From Dothistroma septosporum (Eukaryota > Ascomycota > Dothideomycetes > Mycosphaerellales > Mycosphaerellaceae), in contig NBZP02000054.1 in assembly GCA_002236755.2 (NCBI GenBank), positions 2,883,366 to 2,947,365 of the forward strand: DNA of 64,000 bases, read 5' to 3'. The position numbers and the translations under genes are program-made. Within the stretch, counting starts at the first letter, position 1. Each line of letters starts with the position of its first letter. The notes under the pieces are model-generated. The model made no database searches and was not told where the DNA came from. It was given only the letters and a program-made list of their open reading frames with translations. Positions 1 to 10,569 of this stretch are shown in pieces.

Positions 1-3000
1 TGCGGTGTGGTGCGTTGCAGTCGTTGGAGGCTGAAGGGCAGGTGCGGTGAGCAATGCGGCGACGGGCTGAAGTGAATGCGATGGAAGGGAGTGCGTCGGT
101 CGGAAGTGCTGGTGCTGGTGCTGGTGCTGATGCGGGTGCTGGTGCTGGTGCTGATGCTGATGCGGGTGCTGGTGCTGGTGCTGGTGCTGGCAACTGGCTG
201 GAAGGAGCGTCTGTGGTCTGGTAGAAGGAGCGCGGAGGGTAATGATTACCTAGTGGTGAAGAGAGAGTGCCAGCAGTGAGGTATGGGAGAAAGTCGTCGA
301 ACGCAGTGCCAGCAGTGCAGCACCCACACCCGCACCCAGACCAGCAGGGCCGGGCAAAAGAGTCGCGTGTGAACAGCTTCCTGGCCCGGGATTGATGTTT
401 TAGGCTCAAACGCTAAATGCCCATTCCTTGAACACTGGCAGTCGGAACGCGGCTCTACTTTGGTCGTCCCGCGCTACCGATGGACCTTCTGCAAGCAGCA
501 GCGGGGACACAGTGGAAAACGGCTGCACGCCGTCGTCTGGAAGGCGTCGGTGCAGTCGGAACGAGACGATCATCTCCGCGTATTGCACTGCGCATGCGCA
601 TGCACAGCACAATCCCGGCTGATCGCATCAGCAGCCTTGTGCCGCACACTATTCATACATGTATTAGCGAAACCACGATGATGGCTCCCGTCCTGCTAGT
701 GCGGTGACGTAGCTTCAAACCTGCGGGATCCGAAATCCAAGGGGTCATCTACCGAGCGCTGAGCTGTGATTCGCAGCAGGAGCACCAGCGCCCACTCCTC
801 AGTCCTCATTGTCGCGGATGGGCATTTGGGCGCGAACCAACTTGCGCTTGCCCACGGACTGGCGCGGCTTGTTGTCTGGTTCGTTCAGACATGCTCGAGA
901 CACAACAGTAGTAGCAATTCCCAACACTGCGCTGGCCGCTCTCGCGTGTTGCTCTGCCGCCACGGTGTGTAGTCGCCGTCAGGCATCCATGCGATCATTA
1001 CGTCGTCTCTGCTGCAGCTTCCCGGTGGGCTACTGTATGTACGGCTACGGCTACGGCTGCAACTCCTCCTCTGCCTTGCTGCCAGACATGCCACCTCCTC
1101 GCACACTCCACTATGCTTGGTAGAGACTGGCACTTCGCCCACTGGCATTCTGCTCCGCCCACCACACACCGCAGCGTGCTCTTCGATGTCACATTTCGTA
1201 GCCACATGTCCGACAGCATCTGCAGGATTGGTAGGATCGGCAGAATTGGCAGGATTATCGGAATACTGGCAGGACCATTGTTGCGCGCCTTCCGAATCTT
1301 AGAAAGAAACAAGGTCTCGACAATCATCGCGACATCAAAATCCGGATCATACTGTACCGGCCAGGACCACTGATCGTGCAGCAAACTGCTGTTGACAGGG
1401 ATCGCCAGGCCGGCACATCCGTCCTTGGTGCTTGCCTTCCTTACACGTGCGGTTTTCTGGCTTTCTAGATGACATGTCCTCGGGAGAGCCGACAGACGTG
1501 TCATTCCTGGCTAGGATCCATCTCTGGCAAGCGACCCCTCCCGCGAATACCGTCGATTGCCTACTCTTGAAAGCCGAAAGCTACCGACGAGACCATTTCC
1601 AAGCACCTGTAAAGCATCCTCCGCTTGTCTTGGCAAGCCAATTTAGAGTGACCGCAGTCAAGGAGGATGTCTCTCGGTCGTGCAGGGCTGCTAGTCCGCT
1701 AAATCGTCCGCGGATTGGGGATCTTTCAGTTCGTCTTCGTCCACTCGTGCCGCGACTATGGCAGGTAGGTACTTGCTACATGGTAGGGAAGCTTCGCACG
1801 TCAAACACAATCGCAGCCTGCTTTCAGCAGCAGTGGAGTCCTTCGAAGGTATTGTGAAAGCGGACTTCTACTCGCAGTCGGTTGCGGGTGCGTTCCGCCT
1901 AATGCTTGTCGCGAGTGGAGCGGCTGCATGCCCAATACTAGTCAGTGGCCCGCCCCATGAAGCTTTGTCCGTTCGTTTACTGCCACATTTAACACCAGAG
2001 GTTACTGACGATTGCTCGCATCTGGCGTGACGACCGCATGATCGTTCCACGGCGGTGAGTCTCCGGTGAACCCGGTTCGGGATGGATAGGATCAAGGCAG
2101 GCCTTCTTCACCACTGCATTCACGTAACATCATCCTCGATATCACGACGCACGCACGCTCACTTCTGCGACAGTCATTATCATGTTACTGTTCCGACAGC
2201 GCACTTCGACAAATGAGTCCTATTGACCACTCTTTCCTCGCCCCAGAATGTAGTACAACGGTCTCGAGACATTCGGCAATGCGGGCAGACGAGAGTCGGG
2301 GCCATGTCAAGCAGGTCGCCAAGGCATGCTCACGCCAAACATCCTGCGGCTGACCTGAAACCATCATGCAGTCAACGTAAGGGGTAGCGATGTGCATCAG
2401 CCGTGTAGCTGACCTGCACAGAAGCTTCGAAGAAACGACCACACACGAGCAACTTTTATGAAGGCCAAGTCTTGTCATTGTCTGCAGCAGACGATGATAC
2501 CAGCCTAGTTGGTCGGAGTACACAGTCTGGCAGGTCTCAAGCACGAGAAGTGCCAGCGACAACATGGCAATGCACGGCCAAGAGCCATTGATTGCCCCCT
2601 GAAGTCACAAATATGATGACTCTCTACCTCCGTAACGAGTCCGCCGACGTAGGCTGTAGCATTGCACAACAGCTTCCGCGCGTAGCAGTCGCTCAGTATG
2701 ATCAGACTAGACTAGTAGCTTCCTCACTCCGCCCCAAGATTCTGCAGCATTACTCTGCGAGCATACACGTAGCTAAGATCCAAGTCTCTTTCGGATCATG
2801 CGAGGGTCCTTCAATGGCATGCTGCCACTGATCTACGGCATATCTGGATGACGATTCGTTCGTGCTCGAGAGCGTGATGACACAACCTAAGAACCATACC
2901 TCTCTTAGGTCACAGACGCTGATCAGCTCAAGTGGTAAGGTAAATTGTCGCTGCGACTGTCTGCCATTGCAGCCGCCGAGCCTCCGCACCCTCGAATACT

Positions 3001-3419
3001 GCGGAAGCGGTGGCCAGCTGAATGCACCTATAGCCAGCAGATGAGCAGTCTGCGCATTGATGTAACTCAGGTGTTTGTCGCAGTCGACTATACGAGCTCT
3101 GTCTAGCCACCAGTCTCGTATAAGTGAATGGCGAACGAGGTTTCTGACGAGGCTGATGCTGCTGCGCGTTGCTTATTCAGTGGGCTGGGTTAAGAGATAT
3201 GCAAGTAGCGACGTTGAGAGAAGAACAGGTGTGGCCCGTGCCTCGTACTTGAGTACATATGTACTTCGAAAGCCGTAACCACTTGCTCTGGACTTCTTCA
3301 CTTATCTCAACACTTTTCGTTTCCATGGAATTGTCGCCCAACAATTTCTACGATTGTACGGCCAACGTCAAGACAGCACCAGTGCCCCTTGAAGCGATTG
3401 TACGGTCGCATGATGTTCC
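1..3419. other. Gene-poor left edge with simple repeats
   Basis: No reading frame here has a recognisable domain, and the ORFs are short, overlap on both strands and look random. The stretch holds a GGTGCT-type hexamer repeat at about 109-190, an 18-base alternating purine/pyrimidine run at 589-606, a TACGGC repeat near 1038 and an imperfect GGATTGGTA/GGCAGAATT repeat near 1224-1260. A spliced or species-specific gene cannot be excluded, but I cannot support one. Confidence 0.5.
109..190. repeat. GGTGCT hexamer microsatellite
   Basis: The unit GGTGCT is repeated about a dozen times, interrupted by GATGCT and GATGCGG variants. On the plus strand it would read Leu-Val repeats; on the minus strand Gln-His, Pro-Ala or Ser-Thr repeats. 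It may be a non-coding microsatellite or part of a low-complexity coding segment that continues beyond the window. There is no flanking conserved domain to decide. Confidence 0.8.
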
Positions 3420-5501
3420 ATGGCTGGCCCGCTAGACTCTCCGCTCGAACAACAGGCTAGGCCATGTATCTTTGAGCCTAAGGTTGTAGGGCTCTACCAA
3501 CGTCTGTTCCGAGTAAGGCGGCGTCATTGCTGATGTCCGGACGCTGCTGACATCTCCAGGATTCGGAAGCCGACGAGAAAGATGATGAATTCTGGAATAC
3601 GCTGTTTCTTCTTACACCGGACACGGCAAGACTGAGACAAGTCATCGAGGACACAGAGGCCGACTCGCTTCTTCATGCTCAAGTCCGTTTCCGAAGTATA
3701 TGGACGGCATATCGTGGCTAAGTCTTGACAGCATCTCCCACAGCAATTGCTCCTCCAAGCCCTCAGTAAAGTAAAAGCGGGCGAGACGCCAGTACAGGAA
3801 CATGCTCTCGAGGTAGGTCGCATAGTTTCGGCCATCCGTGCGGCATATCAGTTGATGACGTAGACTTTGACAGTTTTCTTTGCGGTCGTGCTCGCGAAGA
3901 AGTATACGAACCCCAGCTCGGATATCATCGAAGTGCTGGCCGGGTTGGACGACGTCGACTCAGTCTTCGTCGACCTTGTCAGCACGCTTGACCAAGCCAT
4001 AAGGGATGGTCAAACACCCGAAGTGCGCCGGGAGGCTGTGCGTACTGCTATTGCGGTAGTTGCTGGAGGCTACCAGACGGCGCTTGTGTCTTATTTCGTC
4101 CAGCGAGATTTCTTTCCAGCGTTGATGAAGATGGTGTACCAGCTCGAGAATCCTCTTTGGGCATCGGAGCCCCTTTTGCTGACCGGACTACTTGCCAACT
4201 ACAACAAGTTCGAATCACACAACCAATACCGCATGCGATTCTCCGACTTCGTCAACGAGGAGACCATGGCACGTGTAGTGCAGAGCATTGCATGGACAAC
4301 GACGATGCTTCGACAGCGGTATATCGAGATCCAAGACGATACACCTGTCGGTTGGAGTATGGGAGGTACGCTCTCGTATGTTGGCCTAGGTCGACTCGCT
4401 GGTGCAAAGCCCACCAAGCCAAACTTGACGGAAGAACAACAGAAAGAGTTATTCTCCCAACAGTGAGCACATCCGCTCCGCCTAAAGGTCGGAGCTACGC
4501 TGACAGAACACAGACCTGGCGGCGAGACTGCATTGTTGCTGACACTTTACGATTTCGTGCTGGCGAACAAGTTATTCCGCCACCACTTTGTCACCTCCGC
4601 AGGCGAAGGAAAAAGCCAGGCTGAGCATTCGCCCTTGAGTAGGTTCTTGTCCTTCACCTCATATCTGTACCAGCACGCATACCGCAACGTTCGCGCAAGC
4701 TTGTACTCTCACCTGACTATGCTCATCTTGCTTCTACTGGTGGAGGATCAGAACATAGTCAAAGCGCTCTGCGAGACTTCATCACCGGTCCGAATGTGCC
4801 GGCAGAGGCAACCGCTACTGCCATTGGCCTCGGCGAATCGTCCCTACGTCGCTGCAATGATCGACCTCCAGATTGATGGCATCAACCACAATCTGCGCAA
4901 AAGACTCGACACATGCTTCTATCGACAAGCAATTGCTGTGCTATCGAGCATCGTCTCGCACTTGTCAGGGACGCGAACTAAGCTCGCCTACCACTGGTCC
5001 GAGGTCTGGCGGTCCCTGTTAGCGTTCGTGCGGTTTCTCACACAATACACCGACGATCTCAAGACTCTCTCAGGAATAAATCTATTAGTCGAAGGCGTGT
5101 CCGATGTTCTCACGCTGTCATTGACGAGCGGAGAAGCTTTCCTGCCCGACGCTGCAGCCTACGATGACCTCTTCTACAAGCTGGTAGAGTCCGGCGAAGC
5201 ACTCATTAAGTTTCGGGATGCGTACGGGCTGAGCAGACCAGAGACCAACAGCCCGATCAATTCGCTGATTGGCGTATCCAGACACTACCAAGAGCTCATA
5301 GACTCGCACAAGAGCAAGGGCACGGTCCTAACCCCCCGCGAGGTCAGTCAGATCATCAAGCAAGGCTACGAGACGCTCTCGATTGAGACGCGTGAGGGAC
5401 TTGACCAGGTGGGGAAGTTCAGAGAGGCAGATTACAAGGTGGAATTGAAGAAGGTGGCACGGGTAGCTGTGAATGATGCGGCGGCGTGGGTGTCGACGTA
5501 G
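3420..5501 (+). CDS. ARMH3/DUF1741 armadillo-like helical protein
   Basis: The encoded protein (627 aa) matches the fungal members of the C10orf76/ARMH3 family (DUF1741). Human ARMH3 is a Golgi-linked partner of PI4KB and GBF1; the fungal role is not established. Reconstructed exons are 3420-3512, 3560-3682, 3732-3812, 3864-4462 and 4514-5501, all joining in frame with GT-AG introns of 47-51 nt. The TGA at 4464 lies inside the fourth intron, so the apparent break there is only a splice site. The most typical block reads TNPSSDIIEVLAGLDDVDSV in exon 4. Several hydrophobic helices occur (for example LTMLILLLLVEDQ), in line with an alpha-helical repeat fold. The ATG at 3420 opens the frame that runs cleanly into exon 2. 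Family assignment is firm; the first exon is less certain. Confidence 0.85.
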
Positions 5502-5742
5502 CACTCGTGAGCATGTAGCACGAAATAGTAAATTTACCACGCTCTCGCTCTCTCGACGCGGCTGATCGCTGATCAAGCTTCGACGTGCCATCATCAAAAT
5601 TTGATTGCAAGCCCGTCGGGCGGAAAGGCCTTATCTCCGGTACTCGAAAAAATGTCTTGGTGGAATTCGAGCAGCAAAAGAAGCGCATGACAGCCACTTG
5701 ACTTCTGACAAACGGTAGCCGGCTGCTGAAGCGACGGGCATC

Positions 5743-8700
5743 ATGTCTTCGCTAGAAGAGAGGTTGCAGAAGATCCGCGACTCCCCCAAGCTGCAGAACC
5801 AGCAGCAGACGTCCGTTGTCCTCAACGCCATCGACGACACGCTACGCTCGCAGCAGAGCGAGCCCACACCCAGCGCATACTTCGCTGCGCTGCTCTCGCT
5901 GCTCGGACAGTACATCTCGACCGACAAGAGCATCGTCAACAAAGATGTGGCCGCCGCGGTCGTTTACCTGCTCGACCTCGTCACCAGCCATGTTCCCGCT
6001 CCGCTGTTGCGCTCCAAGTTCCCGCTGATCCTGACCAGCCTGGCGCCGGCGTTGACACACCCCGATGCGGAGGCGCCGCTACTGAGAGCCTCCATAGGAT
6101 GCCTCGAGTCACTGCTGATCGCACAAGACTCGCAAGCATGGGCGCTGCCGCAGTCGCGATCGCAGTCGAGTCCCCGCGATGCTGTCGGTGGGCTGCTGGC
6201 CCTCTCCGTGGATCACCGCCCGAAAGTGAGGAAGCGGGCACAAGACGCGCTAAGCAATGTGCTGATGCATCCTCCGCTGTCGCCATCATTGGATCATCCC
6301 TGCGCCGACGTATGTGCTCAGACCGCGTTGCAGCTGCTGGAGAGGGCTGTTGAGGAAGCCAATGGCAAGAAGAGGAAGCAGAGACAGAGGGACGACACAC
6401 AGCACGAGCCCGGTCTTATGCATGCTCTGCAACTCGTGAAAACGGTGGCTTCGTCTCAACATAGCTGGCCTAGCAAGAAGATTGATGCACTGTGTGAGGT
6501 ACTGCTGAACATTTCACGAGGAAGCAACGAGTTCATGACCATGGCCGCATTCGAGATATTCGAGATCGTCTTCGCCGGACTTGCAGACGAGGTGTCGTCG
6601 CCGAAGCTGTCGAGGCTGCTCGAAGTCATTACAGACTTGCAGCCATCACAGAACGACTCGCAGCTTCTGCCTCCGTGGATCGCAGTCCTGAGCAGGGGCT
6701 ACGAGGTGGCTGCGCAAGTTGAACCCGGTGAAGCCTTTGAAAAGCTCCCTGTATTGTTCGGCCAGATCTCTTCTTTCCTCGCATCCTCTTCACACGACAT
6801 CCGCGTGTCTGCCTCCGAATGCCTGATCTCGCTGCTGCATAACTGCATTCCAAGCTCAGTCGTTCTTGAGCCCTCCATCATGGACGAGAAAGTACTGGAG
6901 AACGTTGCCAAAGTTATGCGAGATCTGCTCAGCGTGAAGTACCAGACGGCTTGGATGGAGGTCTTCCACGTACTATCTGCAGCGTTTGAGGTGCTGAGGT
7001 GGAGGTCTCACCCACTACTGGACAACATTATCAAGGCAATAGGGGACCTCCGGAGCGATGACTCTTTTTCTGGGAAGAAAGAGGCGGATGCCGTACTTTC
7101 TGCCGCGATCCGATATGCTGGACCGGATGCCACGCTCTCGGTGATGCCACTGAACCTTGGAAAGGCTGCAGCTGGACCTGGCCGGGCATGGCTCCTGCCT
7201 ATCATGCGCGACTCCGTCAGCAACACAAGGCTTGCACACTTTCGATCCGAGTTGGTGCCACTGAGCGAGACCTTGTTCCAACGAGTATTGAACCACGGCA
7301 GCGCGGAGAGGACTGTGGAGATCAAAGTGTTCGAGACCATGGTCAGTCAGATCTGGTCTTGTCTGCCAGGATACTGTGAGCTCCCTCTGGACCTCCAGGA
7401 TGCTTTCGATCAGACTTTTGCGGAAATGCTGAGTAACTTGTTATACCAGCAGCCGCAGATGAGAACAGATATTTGCAAGGCCCTTCAGAACCTCGTCGAA
7501 ACCAATCAGGCTATTGCAGAATTGAAAGGTGAGGAGGACCTTCTCCTACAAGGAAGAATCACTAGACAGCAGGCGAAAGCCAACGTCCAACACATGTCCG
7601 GTTCCGCAGGCAACATACTTGCAGTGTTGTTCAATGTCTACAGCCAGACTTTACCTCACAATCGTGGCAATCTTTTGCAGTGTATTAATGCTTACTTGAG
7701 CATTACTCCCGAGGTTGAGCTTCTTGAGACCTATCAGCGTGTAGCCGCCATGCTCGAAACTGCTGTGGCCGAAAGCGGCTTTCAGACACAACCCAACAAG
7801 CAGAAAGAGCATGGCTCCAGCAAGGACTCGAAAGACAAAATGCCGCCAACATCGCATACACTCATGGACCTTGTCATCACTATCTCCACCTACTTGCCAC
7901 GAGATAGCTTCGCTGGACTTTTCAATATGGCGGCGAATATCGTTAACCAGCAGAATGATCCTCAGCTGCAGAAAAAAGCTTACAAGTTGATTCCACGTCT
8001 CTCCGAGTCCGAGGTTGGCCGGCAAGCGCTGGCTGAGCGCAGCGCTGACCTACAGCTGCTTTTGCTGTCTTCGGCTGAGAGGGTGTCAGCGCCAGCCCGT
8101 CGTGATCGTTTGGCCTCGATTGCAGAGATCATACCAGGGCTACCACAATCAGAACTCCAGTTCATTCCCTCCATCATCTCAGAAGTTGTCATCGGCGTCA
8201 AAGAAGTCAACGAGAAAGCTCGCACCGCAGCCTTTGATTTGCTAGTGCTGATGGGCGAGAAGATGGCCGACGGAGGTACCGTTGTCAATGTCAAGGTGCC
8301 CCACATGCCACCGGATGCGCCTTCAGTGCCGGCGAGTCTGGACGAATACTTCACCATGGTATCTGCCGGGCTTGCAGGTTCCACACCCCACATGATCTCT
8401 GCATCCATTACCGCCTTGACCAGACTACTATACGAATTTCACGCCCGTCTGCCGGAAGACACCGTCACCGACCTAGTTCAGACGATGGACCTTTTTCTGA
8501 CCTCAAACAATCGTGAAATTGTACGATCCGTCCTTGGGTTCGCCAAAGTGTGCATCATCTCTTTACCCAGCGCCTTGGTACTCCCGCGGTTAGAGACTCT
8601 GATTCCAAACTTGATTCTATGGAGTCACGAGCACAAACAGCACTTCAGGGCAAAGGTCAAGCACATCTTCGAGCGCATGATAAGGCGGTTTGGGGTCGAA

Positions 8701-9528
8701 GTCGTTGTAAAGTACACACCAGAAGCCGACGAAAAGCTCATATCGAACATCCGAAAGACGCGCGAGCGGAGAAAGAAGAAGCGAGACGCGGGAGAGGAGG
8801 ACGAAGATGCCATTCCAGGCGCCGAGAAGCGACGGGGCAAGTTTGAGAGCGAGTATGACGAAGCGGTATATGGCTCTGCTTCAGACGACTCCAATTCAGA
8901 CATCTCAGACGATGAAGTACTGGGTCGTGCTGTGGCAAAGGGCAAGAAAGCCAAACAGCTTAGCAGCCAGTACATTGTGGAAGATGAAGATGAGCCACTT
9001 GATCTCCTGGATCGTAAAGCTCTCGCCCACGTATCGTCAACGAAACCGGTCAAACGAGGGGCTGCAACGGAAGGCAAGAAGAACAAAGCCAAGACTGATT
9101 TCGATGGCAAATTGATTTTCAATGGAAGCTCTGACGAGGCGGTCATGGACCTTGACAAAGATGGCATGACGGAGGGCGCACAACCAGGCGACGGCACGTT
9201 GGAGGGCGGCATAAACGCCTATGTCAACGCTATCAAGGGTAAGCACGCGGCTGAACGAGGTCAGCGTGGAAAGCTCAAGTTCAGGAATGTGCGTGGCGAC
9301 GATGATGAGATGGACATTGACGAGAACGACGCTGTGGCGGTCAGAAAAAAGCTCGATGCTGGAAAGAGTCCTCGAGGCGGGGGCAAGCAAAAGCCGCAAA
9401 GACGGTCATTGAGCGGTGACAAGACCAGAGAAGGTGGATTCAGCGGTGGCAAGGTTCATAAAGCTGGTCGCAGCGGTACATTCAAGCACGGTCTGCAGCG
9501 ATCTAGAGGCAGGGGAGGACGGAGGTAG
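5743..9528 (+). CDS. RRP12: Ribosome biogenesis protein Rrp12
   Basis: A single uninterrupted ORF of 1261 aa, the usual size for Rrp12, a HEAT/ARM-repeat karyopherin-like factor that helps export and mature pre-40S and pre-60S particles. The N-terminus (MSSLEERLQKIRDSPKLQNQ), the NUC173-type helical core in the middle third and the LSSAERVSAPARRDRLASIA segment fit the family. The C-terminal ~260 residues are a charged, lysine- and aspartate-rich tail ending in an Arg/Gly-rich patch (SRGRGGRR), as expected for a nucleolar protein. The first ATG at 5743 is used and no introns are needed. It lies 241 bp downstream of the ARMH3 gene on the same strand. Confidence 0.95.
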   Translation: MSSLEERLQKIRDSPKLQNQQQTSVVLNAIDDTLRSQQSEPTPSAYFAALLSLLGQYISTDKSIVNKDVAAAVVYLLDLVTSHVPAPLLRSKFPLILTSLAPALTHPDAEAPLLRASIGCLESLLIAQDSQAWALPQSRSQSSPRDAVGGLLALSVDHRPKVRKRAQDALSNVLMHPPLSPSLDHPCADVCAQTALQLLERAVEEANGKKRKQRQRDDTQHEPGLMHALQLVKTVASSQHSWPSKKIDALCEVLLNISRGSNEFMTMAAFEIFEIVFAGLADEVSSPKLSRLLEVITDLQPSQNDSQLLPPWIAVLSRGYEVAAQVEPGEAFEKLPVLFGQISSFLASSSHDIRVSASECLISLLHNCIPSSVVLEPSIMDEKVLENVAKVMRDLLSVKYQTAWMEVFHVLSAAFEVLRWRSHPLLDNIIKAIGDLRSDDSFSGKKEADAVLSAAIRYAGPDATLSVMPLNLGKAAAGPGRAWLLPIMRDSVSNTRLAHFRSELVPLSETLFQRVLNHGSAERTVEIKVFETMVSQIWSCLPGYCELPLDLQDAFDQTFAEMLSNLLYQQPQMRTDICKALQNLVETNQAIAELKGEEDLLLQGRITRQQAKANVQHMSGSAGNILAVLFNVYSQTLPHNRGNLLQCINAYLSITPEVELLETYQRVAAMLETAVAESGFQTQPNKQKEHGSSKDSKDKMPPTSHTLMDLVITISTYLPRDSFAGLFNMAANIVNQQNDPQLQKKAYKLIPRLSESEVGRQALAERSADLQLLLLSSAERVSAPARRDRLASIAEIIPGLPQSELQFIPSIISEVVIGVKEVNEKARTAAFDLLVLMGEKMADGGTVVNVKVPHMPPDAPSVPASLDEYFTMVSAGLAGSTPHMISASITALTRLLYEFHARLPEDTVTDLVQTMDLFLTSNNREIVRSVLGFAKVCIISLPSALVLPRLETLIPNLILWSHEHKQHFRAKVKHIFERMIRRFGVEVVVKYTPEADEKLISNIRKTRERRKKKRDAGEEDEDAIPGAEKRRGKFESEYDEAVYGSASDDSNSDISDDEVLGRAVAKGKKAKQLSSQYIVEDEDEPLDLLDRKALAHVSSTKPVKRGAATEGKKNKAKTDFDGKLIFNGSSDEAVMDLDKDGMTEGAQPGDGTLEGGINAYVNAIKGKHAAERGQRGKLKFRNVRGDDDEMDIDENDAVAVRKKLDAGKSPRGGGKQKPQRRSLSGDKTREGGFSGGKVHKAGRSGTFKHGLQRSRGRGGRR

Positions 9529-9704
9529 ATAATTGATGGGAATGTTGTGAATGGCTTCAACTTCGTCATTGTGAACACTTGAGATGCCACGTGCACCCTG
9601 AAGCAACACCACTGCAAATAGTTCCTGCAGTTTTAGTCTTAAAGTTCTGCCACCCTATCCATCTCCCGGTCTATCGAGCAGGGTCGGACCATTGCGGGTA
9701 TCAA

Positions 9705-10259
9705 TTACTCGTCATCCTCCTCCTCACCCTCGCCGACAACGTTGAAAAACTTCAAGCTGTACTCGCCCTTGCTGGTGCTGACCACACGGAGCCAATCTCG
9801 GAGCTGCTGCTTCTTCAAAAACTTTTTGGTCAGGTACTTGAGGTAGCGACCAGAGAAATCCTGGTGTGCGACAACCTCAATCTTGCCATCACCGAGATTG
9901 GAGACGGCGATATCGTCGCCGAGATTGCCGGTGCGGCCCTCGACCTTGATGCGCTGCTGGAGGAAGGTTGCGAATGCGGATGGGTCGAAGATGCGGTCCT
10001 GGGTTGGCTGCTGGGCGTTGATGATGAACTGGTAGATGTCGTCGTTAGAGGGGGAAGTTGGAGGTGGTGATCACCGCGAACGGTCTGCATACCTTCTTGG
10101 TAGTCTTTTGGCCCTTCTTGGGTGCGCCCTTTACGCCGCCGCCGCCGGCAGTCGGTCTCTTCTGTTCAAACTCATACTCAGCCTACTGCTCTATGTCGAG
10201 ACGACCGATCAAGGTGTCGACGGGCAGCAAAGCGATATACATACAGTTCCTGCAACCAT
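9705..10259 (-). CDS. RPL22: 60S ribosomal protein eL22
   Basis: Three exons on the minus strand (10259-10245, 10161-10093, 10028-9705) join to a 135-aa protein typical of fungal eL22. The short first exon encodes only MVAGT, a common layout for fungal ribosomal protein genes. Exon 2 gives a basic Gly/Lys tail (VKGAPKKGQKTTKK). Exon 3 holds the conserved body, including the run HQDFSGRYLKYLTKKFLKKQ and QQLRDWLRVVSTSKGEYSLK, and an acidic end (GEGEEEDDE). Introns are 83 and 64 nt. The protein is a non-catalytic component of the large subunit. It is divergent from the BRCT gene at 10570. The plus-strand ORF over the same bases is its acidic antisense shadow. Confidence 0.93.
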
Positions 10260-10569
10260 TTTGAGAGATGTGATGTGCCTTGTAACGAGGAGCGGCGCAA
10301 AGAAATGGATATCCTACGCCTGGGAAGAGGAGGTGTCGTGAGTGTTGAGTAATCGATCTTGCGCCAGAAAATGGAGTAGTGCCCGATGGACGACAAATCT
10401 TGGCAAGATCGAAGATACTCCGCTCACGTGATTACGCGCCTGAATCGTGTGGCATTGGCGTTTCGCGAATAGATCGCGTAACTTCCAGTCGCCGCTTTCG
10501 CTGACTTGCTTCCCATGACCACACAACACTGGCACCCTCCTCCCTTCACCCTGCCGACCACAGTCCACC
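10260..10569. promoter_or_regulatory. Divergent promoter, eL22 / BRCT protein
   Basis: About 310 bp separate the two divergent start codons. It must contain both 5' leaders. Pyrimidine-rich stretches (for example CACCCTCCTCCCTTCACCC just before 10570) are the kind seen in fungal promoters. No defined operator was recognised. Confidence 0.6.

Noticed and set aside
998..1504. Minus-strand 168-aa ORF
   Set aside because: It contains an IIP/ILP repeat derived from a simple DNA repeat and has no conserved feature.
2185..2565. Minus-strand 126-aa ORF beginning like a membrane protein (MLSLALLVLETCQTVYSDQL)
   Set aside because: Only the first ~25 residues resemble a helix of fungal multi-pass proteins; the rest does not continue in any frame. 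At most a relic.
4463..4513. In-frame TGA in the ARMH3 gene, first taken as a nonsense mutation
   Set aside because: A 51-nt GT-AG intron removes it and restores the frame as SQQPGGETALLL.
9579..10070. A 163-aa acidic, Leu-rich plus-strand ORF
   Set aside because: It is the antisense shadow of the spliced eL22 gene, whose exon joins and protein motifs are clear.
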